From: JBEKLJ01 sp050010255 | GTDB taxonomy: Bacteria > Acidobacteriota > Terriglobia > Bryobacterales > Bryobacteraceae | Direction of reading: 5' to 3' | NCBI GenBank assembly: GCA_050010255.1 | Contig: JBEKLJ010000112.1 | Span: 1 to 11,484 of the forward strand | DNA: 11,484 bases | Shown: positions 1-7,116 of the stretch, piece after piece | Layout of the letters: each line of letters starts with the position of its first letter | Numbering within the stretch: position 1 is the first letter of the stretch | Notes under the pieces: model-generated | Seen by the model: only the letters and a program-made list of their open reading frames with translations | What the model was told of the DNA's origin: nothing | The model's database searches: none | Made by a program: the position numbers and the translations under genes

Positions 1-2
1 CC

Positions 3-1178
3 ACACTGACTGCCTATTACCTGCTCCTGGTGTATGTCGAGACACCCAGCCGGGCTGTTCTGGCGGCGATGATCGTGCTGGTCCCCGTGGGCTTTCTGAT
101 CAAACAGAGCCTGCTGATTTGGGCCGTGTGGTATGGCGGCTTTCTGGCCGTCTGGGGCCGGTCGTGGAAACGGCTCGCGGTGTTCGCAGTGGCCACCGCC
201 GCCCTGTACGGCGCAGTCGTAGCCGTCTGTTATGCCATTTGGGGCGCCCCGTTCTATTACTGGGTTTTTTATCTGATGGGCCATCATCCGATCTCCCCTT
301 TGAGGAGCTTTCAGCACGTGCTGGACACGTGGGCCTATTTTGCGGCGGGCCTGCTTGGGGGAATGGTTGTATTGCGTGGCAGAAGACCGGACGCTCTGAT
401 GGGCGCCTGGTTGGTGTGGCTCGCACTCATCGCTGTGGAAGCCTACACCAGCGGCATCGCCTGGATGTTAAACCACATCGGACCGGGTTGCCTGATGGCC
501 GGGACCTGGTTTCTGGCCGGCGTGACCTGCCTCTGGGAGGCCGCCTCCGAATCGGAGCGGCGGCCACAAGCCGAACGCTGGGTTCGGGCAGGAGCGATGA
601 CCGCCGTGGTGGCGCTGATGTTCAGCGGCATGGGTCTGATCCGAATCCCGCTGCGGCCCGTTTCCGACGATGCCTACCGGTATGTTCGCGACATCGAACA
701 CGAGTTTGAAGGACAGCCTCCCGGCAAGGTTCTGCTCGACGCGGGCACCTGGGTCTATGTAAAGGACCGGGTGATCATGGGCGACCGCGCACCTGCCATA
801 GGCGAAGAAGGCTATGCGAACTCCGGGGATTTTTCCCTTTTTCGGTCCAACATCGCGGCGAAGCGCTACTCCAAGATCCTGGTTCGCCATCTTCACAGGC
901 CGGATTTTTGGTACGAGAACGCCCTCTGGCCGAAACCTTCGGGACTTCGCGAGGCCTTGCTGGAAAGCTATCGCGAGACAGGCCGGATTCGAGCAACGGA
1001 GCCGCCCCAAGATGTCAAACATCGGGCCGAGGACCCATACCTTTCGGACGAAATCGCGATTCTCGAGCGAAGATCCGGTTCCCCAGGGACGGCAGGTTCT
1101 TCCCCAACGCCCGCGACTGCGCCCCCAGCCTCTCCCGCTCCAGGCCGATCACGCACCGCCGGCGCCTCCCAACACTAA
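3..1178 (+). CDS. Polytopic membrane protein, probable GT-C-type glycosyltransferase, C-terminal part (5' end outside window)
   Basis: The reading frame is open to the left edge, so the gene starts outside the window and the GTG at 30 is only an internal codon. Numbering from that codon, hydrophobic segments lie at about 10-32, 48-71, 74-83, 101-115, 122-140, 152-168 and 187-204, joined by short basic loops. A soluble domain follows (about 210-346). Several membrane helices followed by one exported C-terminal domain is the layout of GT-C (GT39/GT83-like) glycosyltransferases, which use polyprenyl-phosphate sugars on the outer face of the inner membrane. Their catalytic Asp/Glu sits in the first periplasmic loop, which is not in the window, so the function is inferred. 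After the last domain-like stretch (DEIAILERR) comes a tail of about 35 residues rich in Pro, Ala, Ser and Gly. The gene converges on the acyltransferase remnant with only 4 bases between the two stops and no room for a terminator. Confidence 0.7.
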   Translation, partial: TLTAYYLLLVYVETPSRAVLAAMIVLVPVGFLIKQSLLIWAVWYGGFLAVWGRSWKRLAVFAVATAALYGAVVAVCYAIWGAPFYYWVFYLMGHHPISPLRSFQHVLDTWAYFAAGLLGGMVVLRGRRPDALMGAWLVWLALIAVEAYTSGIAWMLNHIGPGCLMAGTWFLAGVTCLWEAASESERRPQAERWVRAGAMTAVVALMFSGMGLIRIPLRPVSDDAYRYVRDIEHEFEGQPPGKVLLDAGTWVYVKDRVIMGDRAPAIGEEGYANSGDFSLFRSNIAAKRYSKILVRHLHRPDFWYENALWPKPSGLREALLESYRETGRIRATEPPQDVKHRAEDPYLSDEIAILERRSGSPGTAGSSPTPATAPPASPAPGRSRTAGASQH

Positions 1179-1182
1179 GGCA

Positions 1183-1377
1183 CTAACTCGGATGTTCAAT
1201 TGGAGCGGGCTGCAAATGGCTGAATCGATCCTTTAGCCGCAGGAACGGCGTCTCCAGCCAGCGATACGGTATCAGGGCGAGTACAAGAGTTAGCAGGAAT
1301 GCCGCAGTCGTCCTTAACGCGCCGAAACGCAGGATATCAAGCTCGGGATGACAGAAACGCGGACTGTCAGTAGTCAT
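1183..1377 (-). pseudogene. Internally deleted acyltransferase-3 (OafA/YrhL-like) remnant, 64 codons
   Basis: The ATG at 1377 opens a 64-codon frame. Residues 10-20 (HPELDILRFGA) match the conserved N-terminal start of the acyltransferase-3 membrane family, normally written PELDGLRxxA. Residues 31-52, containing YRWLETPFLRLKDRF, match the family's C-terminal last helix and its YRxIExPFLRLK motif. In intact members, usually about 350-400 residues, these two parts are separated by some 300 residues of membrane helices holding the catalytic His. Here they are joined in frame with one hydrophobic stretch between them, so no transferase activity can remain. The ATG lies 5 bases after the GT87 stop, with GGAG 10 bases upstream, so it is probably still translated by coupling. 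The intact enzyme would have O-acylated a surface glycan. A functional small membrane protein is possible but less likely. Confidence 0.72.
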
Positions 1378-1382
1378 CGTTC

Positions 1383-2804
1383 CTAATCTCCGCGTACGTA
1401 AAGTTCCCGATAGAGCTTCATCGACCACAACCAGAGTGCAATCATGGCCCATGTAATCAGTGAATCCAACGAAGAAATCATGTTCCGGGGGCGGCCCGGA
1501 GCCGCAAACAGCCAGATGAGGGTCAAGATTGGCGTCGATAACGCTGCCAGCAACGCGAAGAACCCCGACACGGTTGCCCACGACGGCCCGCAGGCCACAA
1601 CCCGCCTTCCCAAAACCGCCACAGGGAGAAGCAGGATGGTCAGGTAGTGGTCCCAGGCGACCGGTGAAAGAAGAGGCATCAAGACCAGGAAGAGCGAGTA
1701 TTCCAGATCCAATGCTTCCCCCTCCTCCGAGTACTTCCCGGCCCTCTGACAGACCAGCCATCCTGTGGCCCCAATCAGCAAGACTCCGAGTACCGACAGC
1801 AGCGTAACTGGGAAGCTGAGGCTCCCGCCTTTCAAGCCCAGGTCGCGGGTCAACAACCCCAGCAACGAGAGATTGTGCGGGGCCTGTGCGAACGGCATGA
1901 CCACGGTGCGAGCGGTCTGGACAAAGTCGAGATAATCCTGCCATCGCAGTACAAGCAAGGGTAACCCCAACAGCGCCAGAATCGTGAGGAGGGCTGCCCG
2001 AAACGCCTGACGGTTTCGCAAGAATAGATAGACCAGCAGCAGGCCGGGATAGAGCTTGAGACAAGTTGCGGCGCCGATGGCCACCCCAGCGGAAACCGCA
2101 TGTCTCTGCCGCAGGCGCCACCAACCCAAAACCATCAGCGCGGTCAGCAGCAGCCCGGACTGACCCTGCCGTAACAAGCTAATGACGGGCTCCCAGCCCA
2201 GGACGGCGGCCACGGCCGCCAGAGCCAGCCGCGCGGGCAGACTCGGCGCCAAGACCTGGCGCAGGAGAAACAGGACCAAACCTAATGCGGCAAGCGACAG
2301 CATAGCGATCCCAAGACATGTCCCCCTGATGCCAAAAAGAGCCACCAACGCTGCAAACACTACCGCCATGAGGGGCGGGTGGGCTTGAGTATAATAGGGA
2401 ACCCGCCGCGCCACTGATTCCTTCGCGTTCAGCGCGGGCCAGTAAGGCGCCAGAGAGAACCTTGCTGGATCGTTTTGCAGCGAGGCGTGAAGCGCATCGC
2501 TCAGATGTGGATCATAGATGCGTTCGCCCCGGAGCACCCCTTGGGCGGCAGCGATGTCCTCTGTGACGTCCCCGGGCGCCACATAACACATGTATATGGC
2601 CATCCCCGCATTCAGCGCGTTCACCAGCGCCAGGCAGACCAAAAACCAGGACGGCGAAAGCAGCCTCATCACTCGGGCGGCCCTGTGTTCGGGGGCAATT
2701 CTGGCGCCGCAACGCCACCACAGCCAAAGGGCAATTACAGAACCGCCCAATGCCGACCAGAAGGTCGCATTCATCAGGAGTTCTCTCCACCAGCTCAGCA
2801 CCAT
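1383..2804 (-). CDS. GT87-family (DUF2029-like) integral membrane glycosyltransferase
   Basis: A 473-residue protein with about ten hydrophobic segments. Features expected of GT87 (PimE-like, polyprenyl-phosphate-mannose-dependent) enzymes are visible: an acidic first periplasmic loop with DVTEDIAAAQ and GERIYDP at about 79-99, where the family's catalytic Asp lies; a Tyr-Thr-Gln-Ala-His-Pro-Pro-Leu segment at about 138-145; the QGQSG loop at 213-217; LKLYPGLLL at 249-257; and LLSPVAWDHY near 378-387. It should transfer a sugar from a lipid-phosphate donor on the outer face of the inner membrane; the sugar cannot be read from sequence. The ATG at 2804 is used here. A second ATG at 2774 (codon 11) has a better ribosome site, GGAGAG 8 bases upstream, and is a real alternative. 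The acyltransferase remnant follows 5 bases after the stop as a two-gene unit. A candidate promoter lies about 145 bases upstream. Confidence 0.85.
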   Translation of the reverse strand: MVLSWWRELLMNATFWSALGGSVIALWLWWRCGARIAPEHRAARVMRLLSPSWFLVCLALVNALNAGMAIYMCYVAPGDVTEDIAAAQGVLRGERIYDPHLSDALHASLQNDPARFSLAPYWPALNAKESVARRVPYYTQAHPPLMAVVFAALVALFGIRGTCLGIAMLSLAALGLVLFLLRQVLAPSLPARLALAAVAAVLGWEPVISLLRQGQSGLLLTALMVLGWWRLRQRHAVSAGVAIGAATCLKLYPGLLLVYLFLRNRQAFRAALLTILALLGLPLLVLRWQDYLDFVQTARTVVMPFAQAPHNLSLLGLLTRDLGLKGGSLSFPVTLLSVLGVLLIGATGWLVCQRAGKYSEEGEALDLEYSLFLVLMPLLSPVAWDHYLTILLLPVAVLGRRVVACGPSWATVSGFFALLAALSTPILTLIWLFAAPGRPRNMISSLDSLITWAMIALWLWSMKLYRELYVRGD

Positions 2805-3042
2805 TTCAACACCATCGATCTTGCCGGGGCGTCGCGGTTTTCAATACCGCAGCCTCTGGCGGAGCCCCGTTCTCTGGTTCAGATGTTCCGTGTTTCGTTC
2901 CTCGGTCTGTGGAGCCGGAATTCCAAGTGGGACATCCTGGCCTCTGGCCAGTATACACACGCGTTCTGTCGATCTTAAAGACCCTCCCGACCTGACCTAA
3001 CGACCTAAGCTGCAAAAGCGAGTGGCGCCCGGACTGCATGTT
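2805..3042. other. Non-coding stretch upstream of the GT87 gene
   Basis: No frame on either strand reads like a protein here. The stretch holds the candidate promoter at 2950-2978 and the GT87 leader. The leader includes a small inverted repeat, GCGGT at 2834-2838 and ACCGC at 2846-2850 with a 7-base loop. It is too short to call a riboswitch or operator, and I recognise no known regulatory RNA. Confidence 0.5.
2950..2978 (-). promoter_or_regulatory. Candidate sigma70-type promoter for the GT87 gene
   Basis: On the minus strand, TTAAGA (2978-2973, four of six bases of the -35 consensus) and TATACT (2955-2950, five of six of the -10 consensus) are 17 bases apart, the optimal spacing. A transcript would begin near 2943 and carry a leader of about 140 bases before the ATG at 2804. 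It is the best-matching promoter I saw in the window. The call rests on consensus matching only. Confidence 0.42.
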
Positions 3043-3513
3043 ATGATCCACGCGTTCATGTCCCGGCTTGCGAGAGTGGTTTACGCGCTGCTCCTGGCGA
3101 TAGAGCGCCATCATCGCGGAGCGCTTGGCCCATGACCCTTGGCGCTCGGGTATTGTTCTCCGGCTAGTCGCGTTTTGGCTGAGTCTTCGTGGTCGGGTGT
3201 GCATTACCGCCCGCTTTTCGCCGCTGCGGACGAGGTCAGGAAGTACCTGCTGGACCTGCCAGTCCGCTACATCCTGCTGGATGACTCCATGAAGCCCTGG
3301 CCGCTCGAGAAGCTCCTTGACGAGACGATCCGTGCCAGTCCTCAGGACTTCGCGCTGCTGGGACGATTCCCGATCCAAAGGTCCGACCGCGCGTATCTCG
3401 GCGAGATTCGCGTATACGAGAACCGTAGCGCCGGAGAGCGCCGCCCCTCCGTGGTCCGGGTGCGTCTCGGTCTTGAGCGCGGCGGGCGCACCTTGGAATA
3501 CCGCTGGAAGTGA
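3043..3513 (+). pseudogene. Decayed C-terminal fragment of a membrane glycosyltransferase-like protein
   Basis: From about 3139 to the TGA at 3511 the frame reads as a well-behaved soluble domain of about 120 residues, including FAAADEVRKYLLDLPVRYIL, LLGRFPIQRSDRAYL and GEIRVYENR. This resembles the periplasmic domain that ends many GT-C membrane glycosyltransferases: a strand with VRYILLDD, a helix, then a closing strand before a short basic tail. No membrane part is attached. The same frame continues upstream through a TGA at 3133-3135 into a short hydrophobic stretch (RVVYALLLAIE) and is closed by a TAA at 2998. No ATG with a ribosome site precedes the domain; the first start after the TGA is a TTG at 3139. 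I read it as a 5'-truncated gene with an in-frame stop. A short intact hypothetical protein started at TTG is the alternative. It ends 30 bases before the convergent flippase gene. Confidence 0.55.
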
Positions 3514-3543
3514 TCAAACCAGGTACTCCTTTGTGCTCATCTT

Positions 3544-5061
3544 CTAAGGCAGCTTTGCCGCGTCTGAAGCGGCTTCCCCACGGACGACGGCCCGCAGGAA
3601 CGGAATCAATCTGGCGCCGTCGGATCGCATGAATCCACCAACGTAAACGGCGGCTGCGACGGACCCGGCGATAAGAACATTCCATTTCGCCAGCCCGAGG
3701 AAACACAGGACTGCAAGAACCAGCGCCGCCAGAGGCGCGGCAACCTGGCGGTGCACAGGCACGTCTGACACGAATTTGCGGACCGCAAAATACGCGAGCG
3801 CGAAACTGACCACGTTGGCGATCAACAGCGCCCAGGCGGCGCCCAAATCCTTGTACCAGGGGACGAGCGCAAAGGCCAGTATGACCGCAACCGCCGCCGC
3901 GATGGAGGTGCACCTCAGCAGCCAATTCTGGTGGTTATAAGCAATCAGGATGTAACGATGATGACCGCTTAGCATCGCTACGGGCAGCACCCAAACCAGA
4001 ACGGCGAATGAGTGCGAACCGTCGCGGAAGGACGGCCCATAGATGAGTGTCAGCACTTGTGGTGCGGCCGCCGTCAGGATCGGTGCGACGCACAGGCCGG
4101 TCCAGGCCGTAAACCGTAAAGACCGGTCCATCAGTTCCACAAGATGCGCGCGCGGCAGCACCGCGCAGCGTGAGATCGAAGGCAGCAGGTTGAAGAAATA
4201 GAGCCAGACAAACGTGTGCATGGCCATCACGGTGCGGTGAGACGCGCCAAACCAGCCAAGAGATCGGTCTGGCGAAAGGAAGCCCAGCAACACGGTGCAG
4301 AAATACCACATGAACCCCCACGCCAGTTCGCTCAAGCCGATGGGCGAAGCTTCGCGAATGTGGCCCATCAACCGGGCAATCCCGAGGTCGGGACGTGGCC
4401 ACGGGTACCGCATCCGGCCCTTCACCACATAGACGCAGAAGACCGCCGTCGAAACCACGGCGGCGCACTCGATCAGCCCGATATAGATCAATGGAAATCC
4501 CGCGCGGCATACGGCGAATACCAGCAATGCAAATGCCCCTTGGCGCACAATCGACGCGGCACCGACCCAGTACATCTGATCGTGGGCCTGGAAGAACCAC
4601 TGCAGCAGGTAGGGCGTGCCCAGAAGACTCAAGCCGTACAATGCCAGCAAGGTTTTCTGTTGCGGGCTTTTATGGAGGAGGAAAATGAACACAACCAATA
4701 GAAGCATCGAACAGAGCGACAAGAGTAGCCGAAGCCCTGTAATCTCACGCAGCAAGCGCGACGCGCCCGCCGGATTGCGCGCAATCTCCCGGGCGCCATA
4801 CGCGCCCAGACCCATGTCGGTAGGGAGCGTGAAAAAGACCATCACTGCCAATGTGAATTCAATGGCGCCATAAGACGCGGGGCCGAGCGTCCGCCCCAGG
4901 TAGGTGAAGCTGGCGAACGTCAACAGTTTGGCGGTGAATTCTCCTGCGGAGAGGAACAAGAAATTCACGGCCAGGCGACGCGGTTCAGCCGCCCGGATGA
5001 TCGCCGCCGGGCCTATGGCAACCACCGGACGATCCCCGGGCGTCGAATGCCCTTCCCCCAT
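3544..5061 (-). CDS. Wzx-type lipid-linked oligosaccharide flippase (polysaccharide biosynthesis membrane protein)
   Basis: A 505-residue protein of the MOP/MATE-like polysaccharide transporter superfamily. After a short hydrophilic N-terminus (about 1-28), the family signature is clear: a first helix with NFLFLSAGEFTAKLL, then YLGRTLGPASYGAIEF (an N-terminal hallmark of Wzx/RfbX proteins), then a helix ending in TDMGLGAYGAREIARN. About 12-14 hydrophobic segments follow, evenly spaced over the usual length (430-500 residues). It should move undecaprenyl-diphosphate-linked glycan units from the inner to the outer face of the cytoplasmic membrane. The ATG immediately follows the TAA of the radical SAM gene (TAAATG), and the ribosome site is the AAGG just before that stop, so the two are translationally coupled. 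It is the last gene of the minus-strand run. Confidence 0.9.
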   Translation of the reverse strand: MGEGHSTPGDRPVVAIGPAAIIRAAEPRRLAVNFLFLSAGEFTAKLLTFASFTYLGRTLGPASYGAIEFTLAVMVFFTLPTDMGLGAYGAREIARNPAGASRLLREITGLRLLLSLCSMLLLVVFIFLLHKSPQQKTLLALYGLSLLGTPYLLQWFFQAHDQMYWVGAASIVRQGAFALLVFAVCRAGFPLIYIGLIECAAVVSTAVFCVYVVKGRMRYPWPRPDLGIARLMGHIREASPIGLSELAWGFMWYFCTVLLGFLSPDRSLGWFGASHRTVMAMHTFVWLYFFNLLPSISRCAVLPRAHLVELMDRSLRFTAWTGLCVAPILTAAAPQVLTLIYGPSFRDGSHSFAVLVWVLPVAMLSGHHRYILIAYNHQNWLLRCTSIAAAVAVILAFALVPWYKDLGAAWALLIANVVSFALAYFAVRKFVSDVPVHRQVAAPLAALVLAVLCFLGLAKWNVLIAGSVAAAVYVGGFMRSDGARLIPFLRAVVRGEAASDAAKLP

Positions 5062-6213
5062 TTACCTTTTTCCGCCCGGGATCTGGATCTTTACGAACTT
5101 ATCGTAGTCTTCGGATGGCGGCTGCGCCCCAGCATGCAGGGGCCGGGCCGTCCTCCAGGCCCTGGCTCCGAGCATGGCCCGCACCAGTTGAAATGGCTGG
5201 TAGACAATGCTGGGCCACAGGAAAACCTCGTTGGTGCAGTAACATTGGCGGTCCGCGATGGATTTCCTCAACGCCCGCGCCTGGGGCGACGACCAGATTT
5301 CGCTGAAGCTCCTCTCGCGCAGGTTCCCTAGCGGCGCATGCGATTCGCATACGCTCACGTCGCCGTTGGAATACACCACGGCGTTCAGGATGCCCGCCCG
5401 GCACGGAACTTCCTGTCGCTTCTTCGCCTCGGTCCGGACCTTCGCCCATTGCAGCATCGGCTCCACAATGGAACCGTACCGGCCCCGCTCGCGTGGAGCC
5501 CACAACTGCCGCACGTATTGGTAGAGCCTCTCGTACTGTTCCAGCCCCGGGCCTTCGAGCGAAGGGTTCTTTCGGTCACCGCGGATCAGAGCCAGGTCAT
5601 GGTGATCCATCTTTGGGCAGCGCTCATACAGGTACAATGTGAGCCGCCGGATCTCATCCATGTTCACCTGGGTCGCCGTCGAGACGGCGTGTATCCGTAG
5701 ACGCAGGTCACTTGCCTGGAGCTGGGCCAGCGCGTCGTAGGTTTGCATGGCTTTTTCGAATGCGCCGGGCGAGCCCCGGAACCGGTTGTGGAATTCGCCC
5801 ATGCCGTCCAGAGAGATCTCGGCGACGAACAGATCCAGGTCCTTTTCCTCTAACGTCCCGGCGATCTGCTCTACGCTCCGCTCGGTGAAATAGCCGTTGG
5901 TGGGGACGTAGATCTGCCGGACTCCGTTATGCCGGATAAACTGGCGGCAGATCTCCGCGAATTCCGGGCGCAGGAACGGCTCGCCGCCGGAGAGGTTGAG
6001 GTTCTCGATGCGGCCCAGAGAACGGGAAAGCGCGAACAGCTCTTCCGTGGTGAGATCGTCGCGCCGGTTCAGATTGCGCCAATAAAAGCAGTGTTCGCAT
6101 TTCTGGTTGCAGATCGAGTTGATGAACAGAATCAGAAACGGCGGACCCGCCGGGTCCCGGCGATTCTGCCAGGTGAGGCGCGCGTGACGGCGAAGACGAT
6201 CGAGAGCGTTCAT
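5062..6213 (-). CDS. Radical SAM protein with C-terminal SPASM-type domain
   Basis: Starting at the ATG at 6213 gives 383 residues. The frame is open to 6369, but the extra 52 residues are Arg/Ala/Trp-rich and unlike the family, so I reject the longer form. The CxxxCxxC cluster that binds the SAM-reducing 4Fe-4S centre is Cys35, Cys39, Cys42 (CNQKCEHC). GGEP at 76-79 is the SAM-binding motif, and SLDG at 134-137 matches a conserved strand. The C-terminal region has Cys271, GDVSVCE with Cys289, GNLRERSFSEIW and a CYC pair at 324/326, as in SPASM domains carrying auxiliary clusters. SPASM enzymes modify peptides, sugars or cofactors by radical chemistry; the substrate here is unknown. It sits between a polysaccharide deacetylase and the flippase and is coupled to the latter, which favours a glycan or lipid-linked substrate. 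No precursor-peptide gene is visible beside it. Confidence 0.88.
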   Translation of the reverse strand: MNALDRLRRHARLTWQNRRDPAGPPFLILFINSICNQKCEHCFYWRNLNRRDDLTTEELFALSRSLGRIENLNLSGGEPFLRPEFAEICRQFIRHNGVRQIYVPTNGYFTERSVEQIAGTLEEKDLDLFVAEISLDGMGEFHNRFRGSPGAFEKAMQTYDALAQLQASDLRLRIHAVSTATQVNMDEIRRLTLYLYERCPKMDHHDLALIRGDRKNPSLEGPGLEQYERLYQYVRQLWAPRERGRYGSIVEPMLQWAKVRTEAKKRQEVPCRAGILNAVVYSNGDVSVCESHAPLGNLRERSFSEIWSSPQARALRKSIADRQCYCTNEVFLWPSIVYQPFQLVRAMLGARAWRTARPLHAGAQPPSEDYDKFVKIQIPGGKR

Positions 6214-6384
6214 GCGGTGCCCGTGCGCTATGTCGCGGGGCAGCCACCGGAAGCAGCCGTGAGCCTTGCGGCTCTCCTGCCAAGGTTCTGCTGACCAATT
6301 ATGCCACAGCGCTGCACGGCCAGACTGTGGAATCGGCCGGCGAACGGCCGCGCATCTCGCGGCAGCCATCGCCGCCAGCGCCGG
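6214..6384. other. 171-base gap between deacetylase and radical SAM genes with a GC-rich hairpin
   Basis: This is the only sizeable gap inside the minus-strand run. It contains a perfect inverted repeat, CGGCCG at 6334-6339 and again at 6345-6350 with a 5-base loop, 35 bases after the deacetylase stop. No T-run follows on the minus strand, so it is not a standard intrinsic terminator but could pause or stabilise the transcript. A CATAAT hexamer (minus strand, 6303-6298) has no matching -35 box. Whether the radical SAM-flippase pair has its own promoter cannot be decided from this. Confidence 0.4.
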
Positions 6385-7116
6385 TCACGTCGAGTTGAAG
6401 CCCCCCACATTGCGAAGCACCCTGCGGAAGCCGATATACAGCGCGCCCGAGGGTCGCAAGAGACGCTCCAGAGCAAACCTGCCGCGGAGGTAGTAGGCAT
6501 CGATTCGCGGCAAGTCCAAAGCGCAAGATCGGGACGAGACGAACTGGAGGGACGTGCCCACCGCAAAATCGAAGTGCCGCCCCGCCACCGCCATCACACT
6601 CGCCGAGCGGGATCCGTAAGGATATGCCAGCCAGCGGGTTGGCCTGCCCAGGTGCTGTTCGATTTGGTTCTGGCAGACAAGCAGTTCCCGTTCGCACTCC
6701 GCCTCAGGCAGCGCAGTGAGGCGGGGATGAGTGTTCGTGTGCGCTCCTATCGAAATCCAAGCAGGCAGCGATGCCAGGTCCCGCCAGTCCATTAAGCGGA
6801 GGCCAGGAACGCCAGAGGGCTGGCTCGGCCAGTTGTTGCTGCCCCCGCAGTACCCGCTCACAACAAAAATCGTCGCGGGGAGCCGCAACCTGTCGAGGAG
6901 CGGGACGGCGTGATCCAGCAGATTGCGAAATCCGTCGTCGAACGTGATGGCCAAGCAGTTGGGACGACGCAACGCCTCGTCGAGAGGCACCACTGGAACC
7001 GAAGAGGATGCCAGGAACTCCATCTGCCGGCGGAACCGTTCCGGTGGCGTGGAGATGGCCGAACCGGAGTCGTCCAGCGAGTGGTAGGTAAGAATAGCGG
7101 AGCGCCAGGTAGTCAT
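6385..7116 (-). CDS. Polysaccharide deacetylase (carbohydrate esterase family 4, NodB homology domain)
   Basis: A 243-residue protein almost entirely made of one NodB domain. Motif 1 is TFDDG at 58-62, with the catalytic base and a metal-binding Asp. Motif 2 is GAHTNTHPRL, with the metal-binding His126 and His130. Motif 3 is LAYPYGSRS near 163-171. Near the start, LTYHSLDD (9-16) is the YHxI-like N-terminal strand typical of this enzyme group. No signal peptide is visible, so the protein is either cytosolic, acting on lipid-linked intermediates, or exported by an unseen route. It should remove N- or O-acetyl groups from a sugar. The ATG overlaps the stop of the upstream GT2 gene (ATGA), so the two are coupled. 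An upstream frame extension to 7722 is only the shadow of the GT2 gene. Confidence 0.9.
   Translation of the reverse strand: MTTWRSAILTYHSLDDSGSAISTPPERFRRQMEFLASSSVPVVPLDEALRRPNCLAITFDDGFRNLLDHAVPLLDRLRLPATIFVVSGYCGGSNNWPSQPSGVPGLRLMDWRDLASLPAWISIGAHTNTHPRLTALPEAECERELLVCQNQIEQHLGRPTRWLAYPYGSRSASVMAVAGRHFDFAVGTSLQFVSSRSCALDLPRIDAYYLRGRFALERLLRPSGALYIGFRRVLRNVGGFNST

Noticed and set aside
1378..2124. Minus-strand frame open upstream of the acyltransferase remnant
   Set aside because: It lies inside the GT87 gene in another frame, and its Gly/Arg/Ser-rich translation has no membrane or domain pattern. Only the part after the ATG at 1377 carries family motifs.
2834..2850. GCGGT/ACCGC inverted repeat as an operator or riboswitch stem
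   Set aside because: Only five base pairs and no surrounding conserved structure; expected by chance.
6334..6350. CGGCCG inverted repeat as an intrinsic terminator
   Set aside because: No T-run follows on the minus strand, and such GC palindromes arise easily in GC-rich DNA.
6214..6369. 52-residue N-terminal extension of the radical SAM protein
   Set aside because: The composition is unlike the family and conserved sequence begins only after the ATG at 6213, so the shorter form was chosen.
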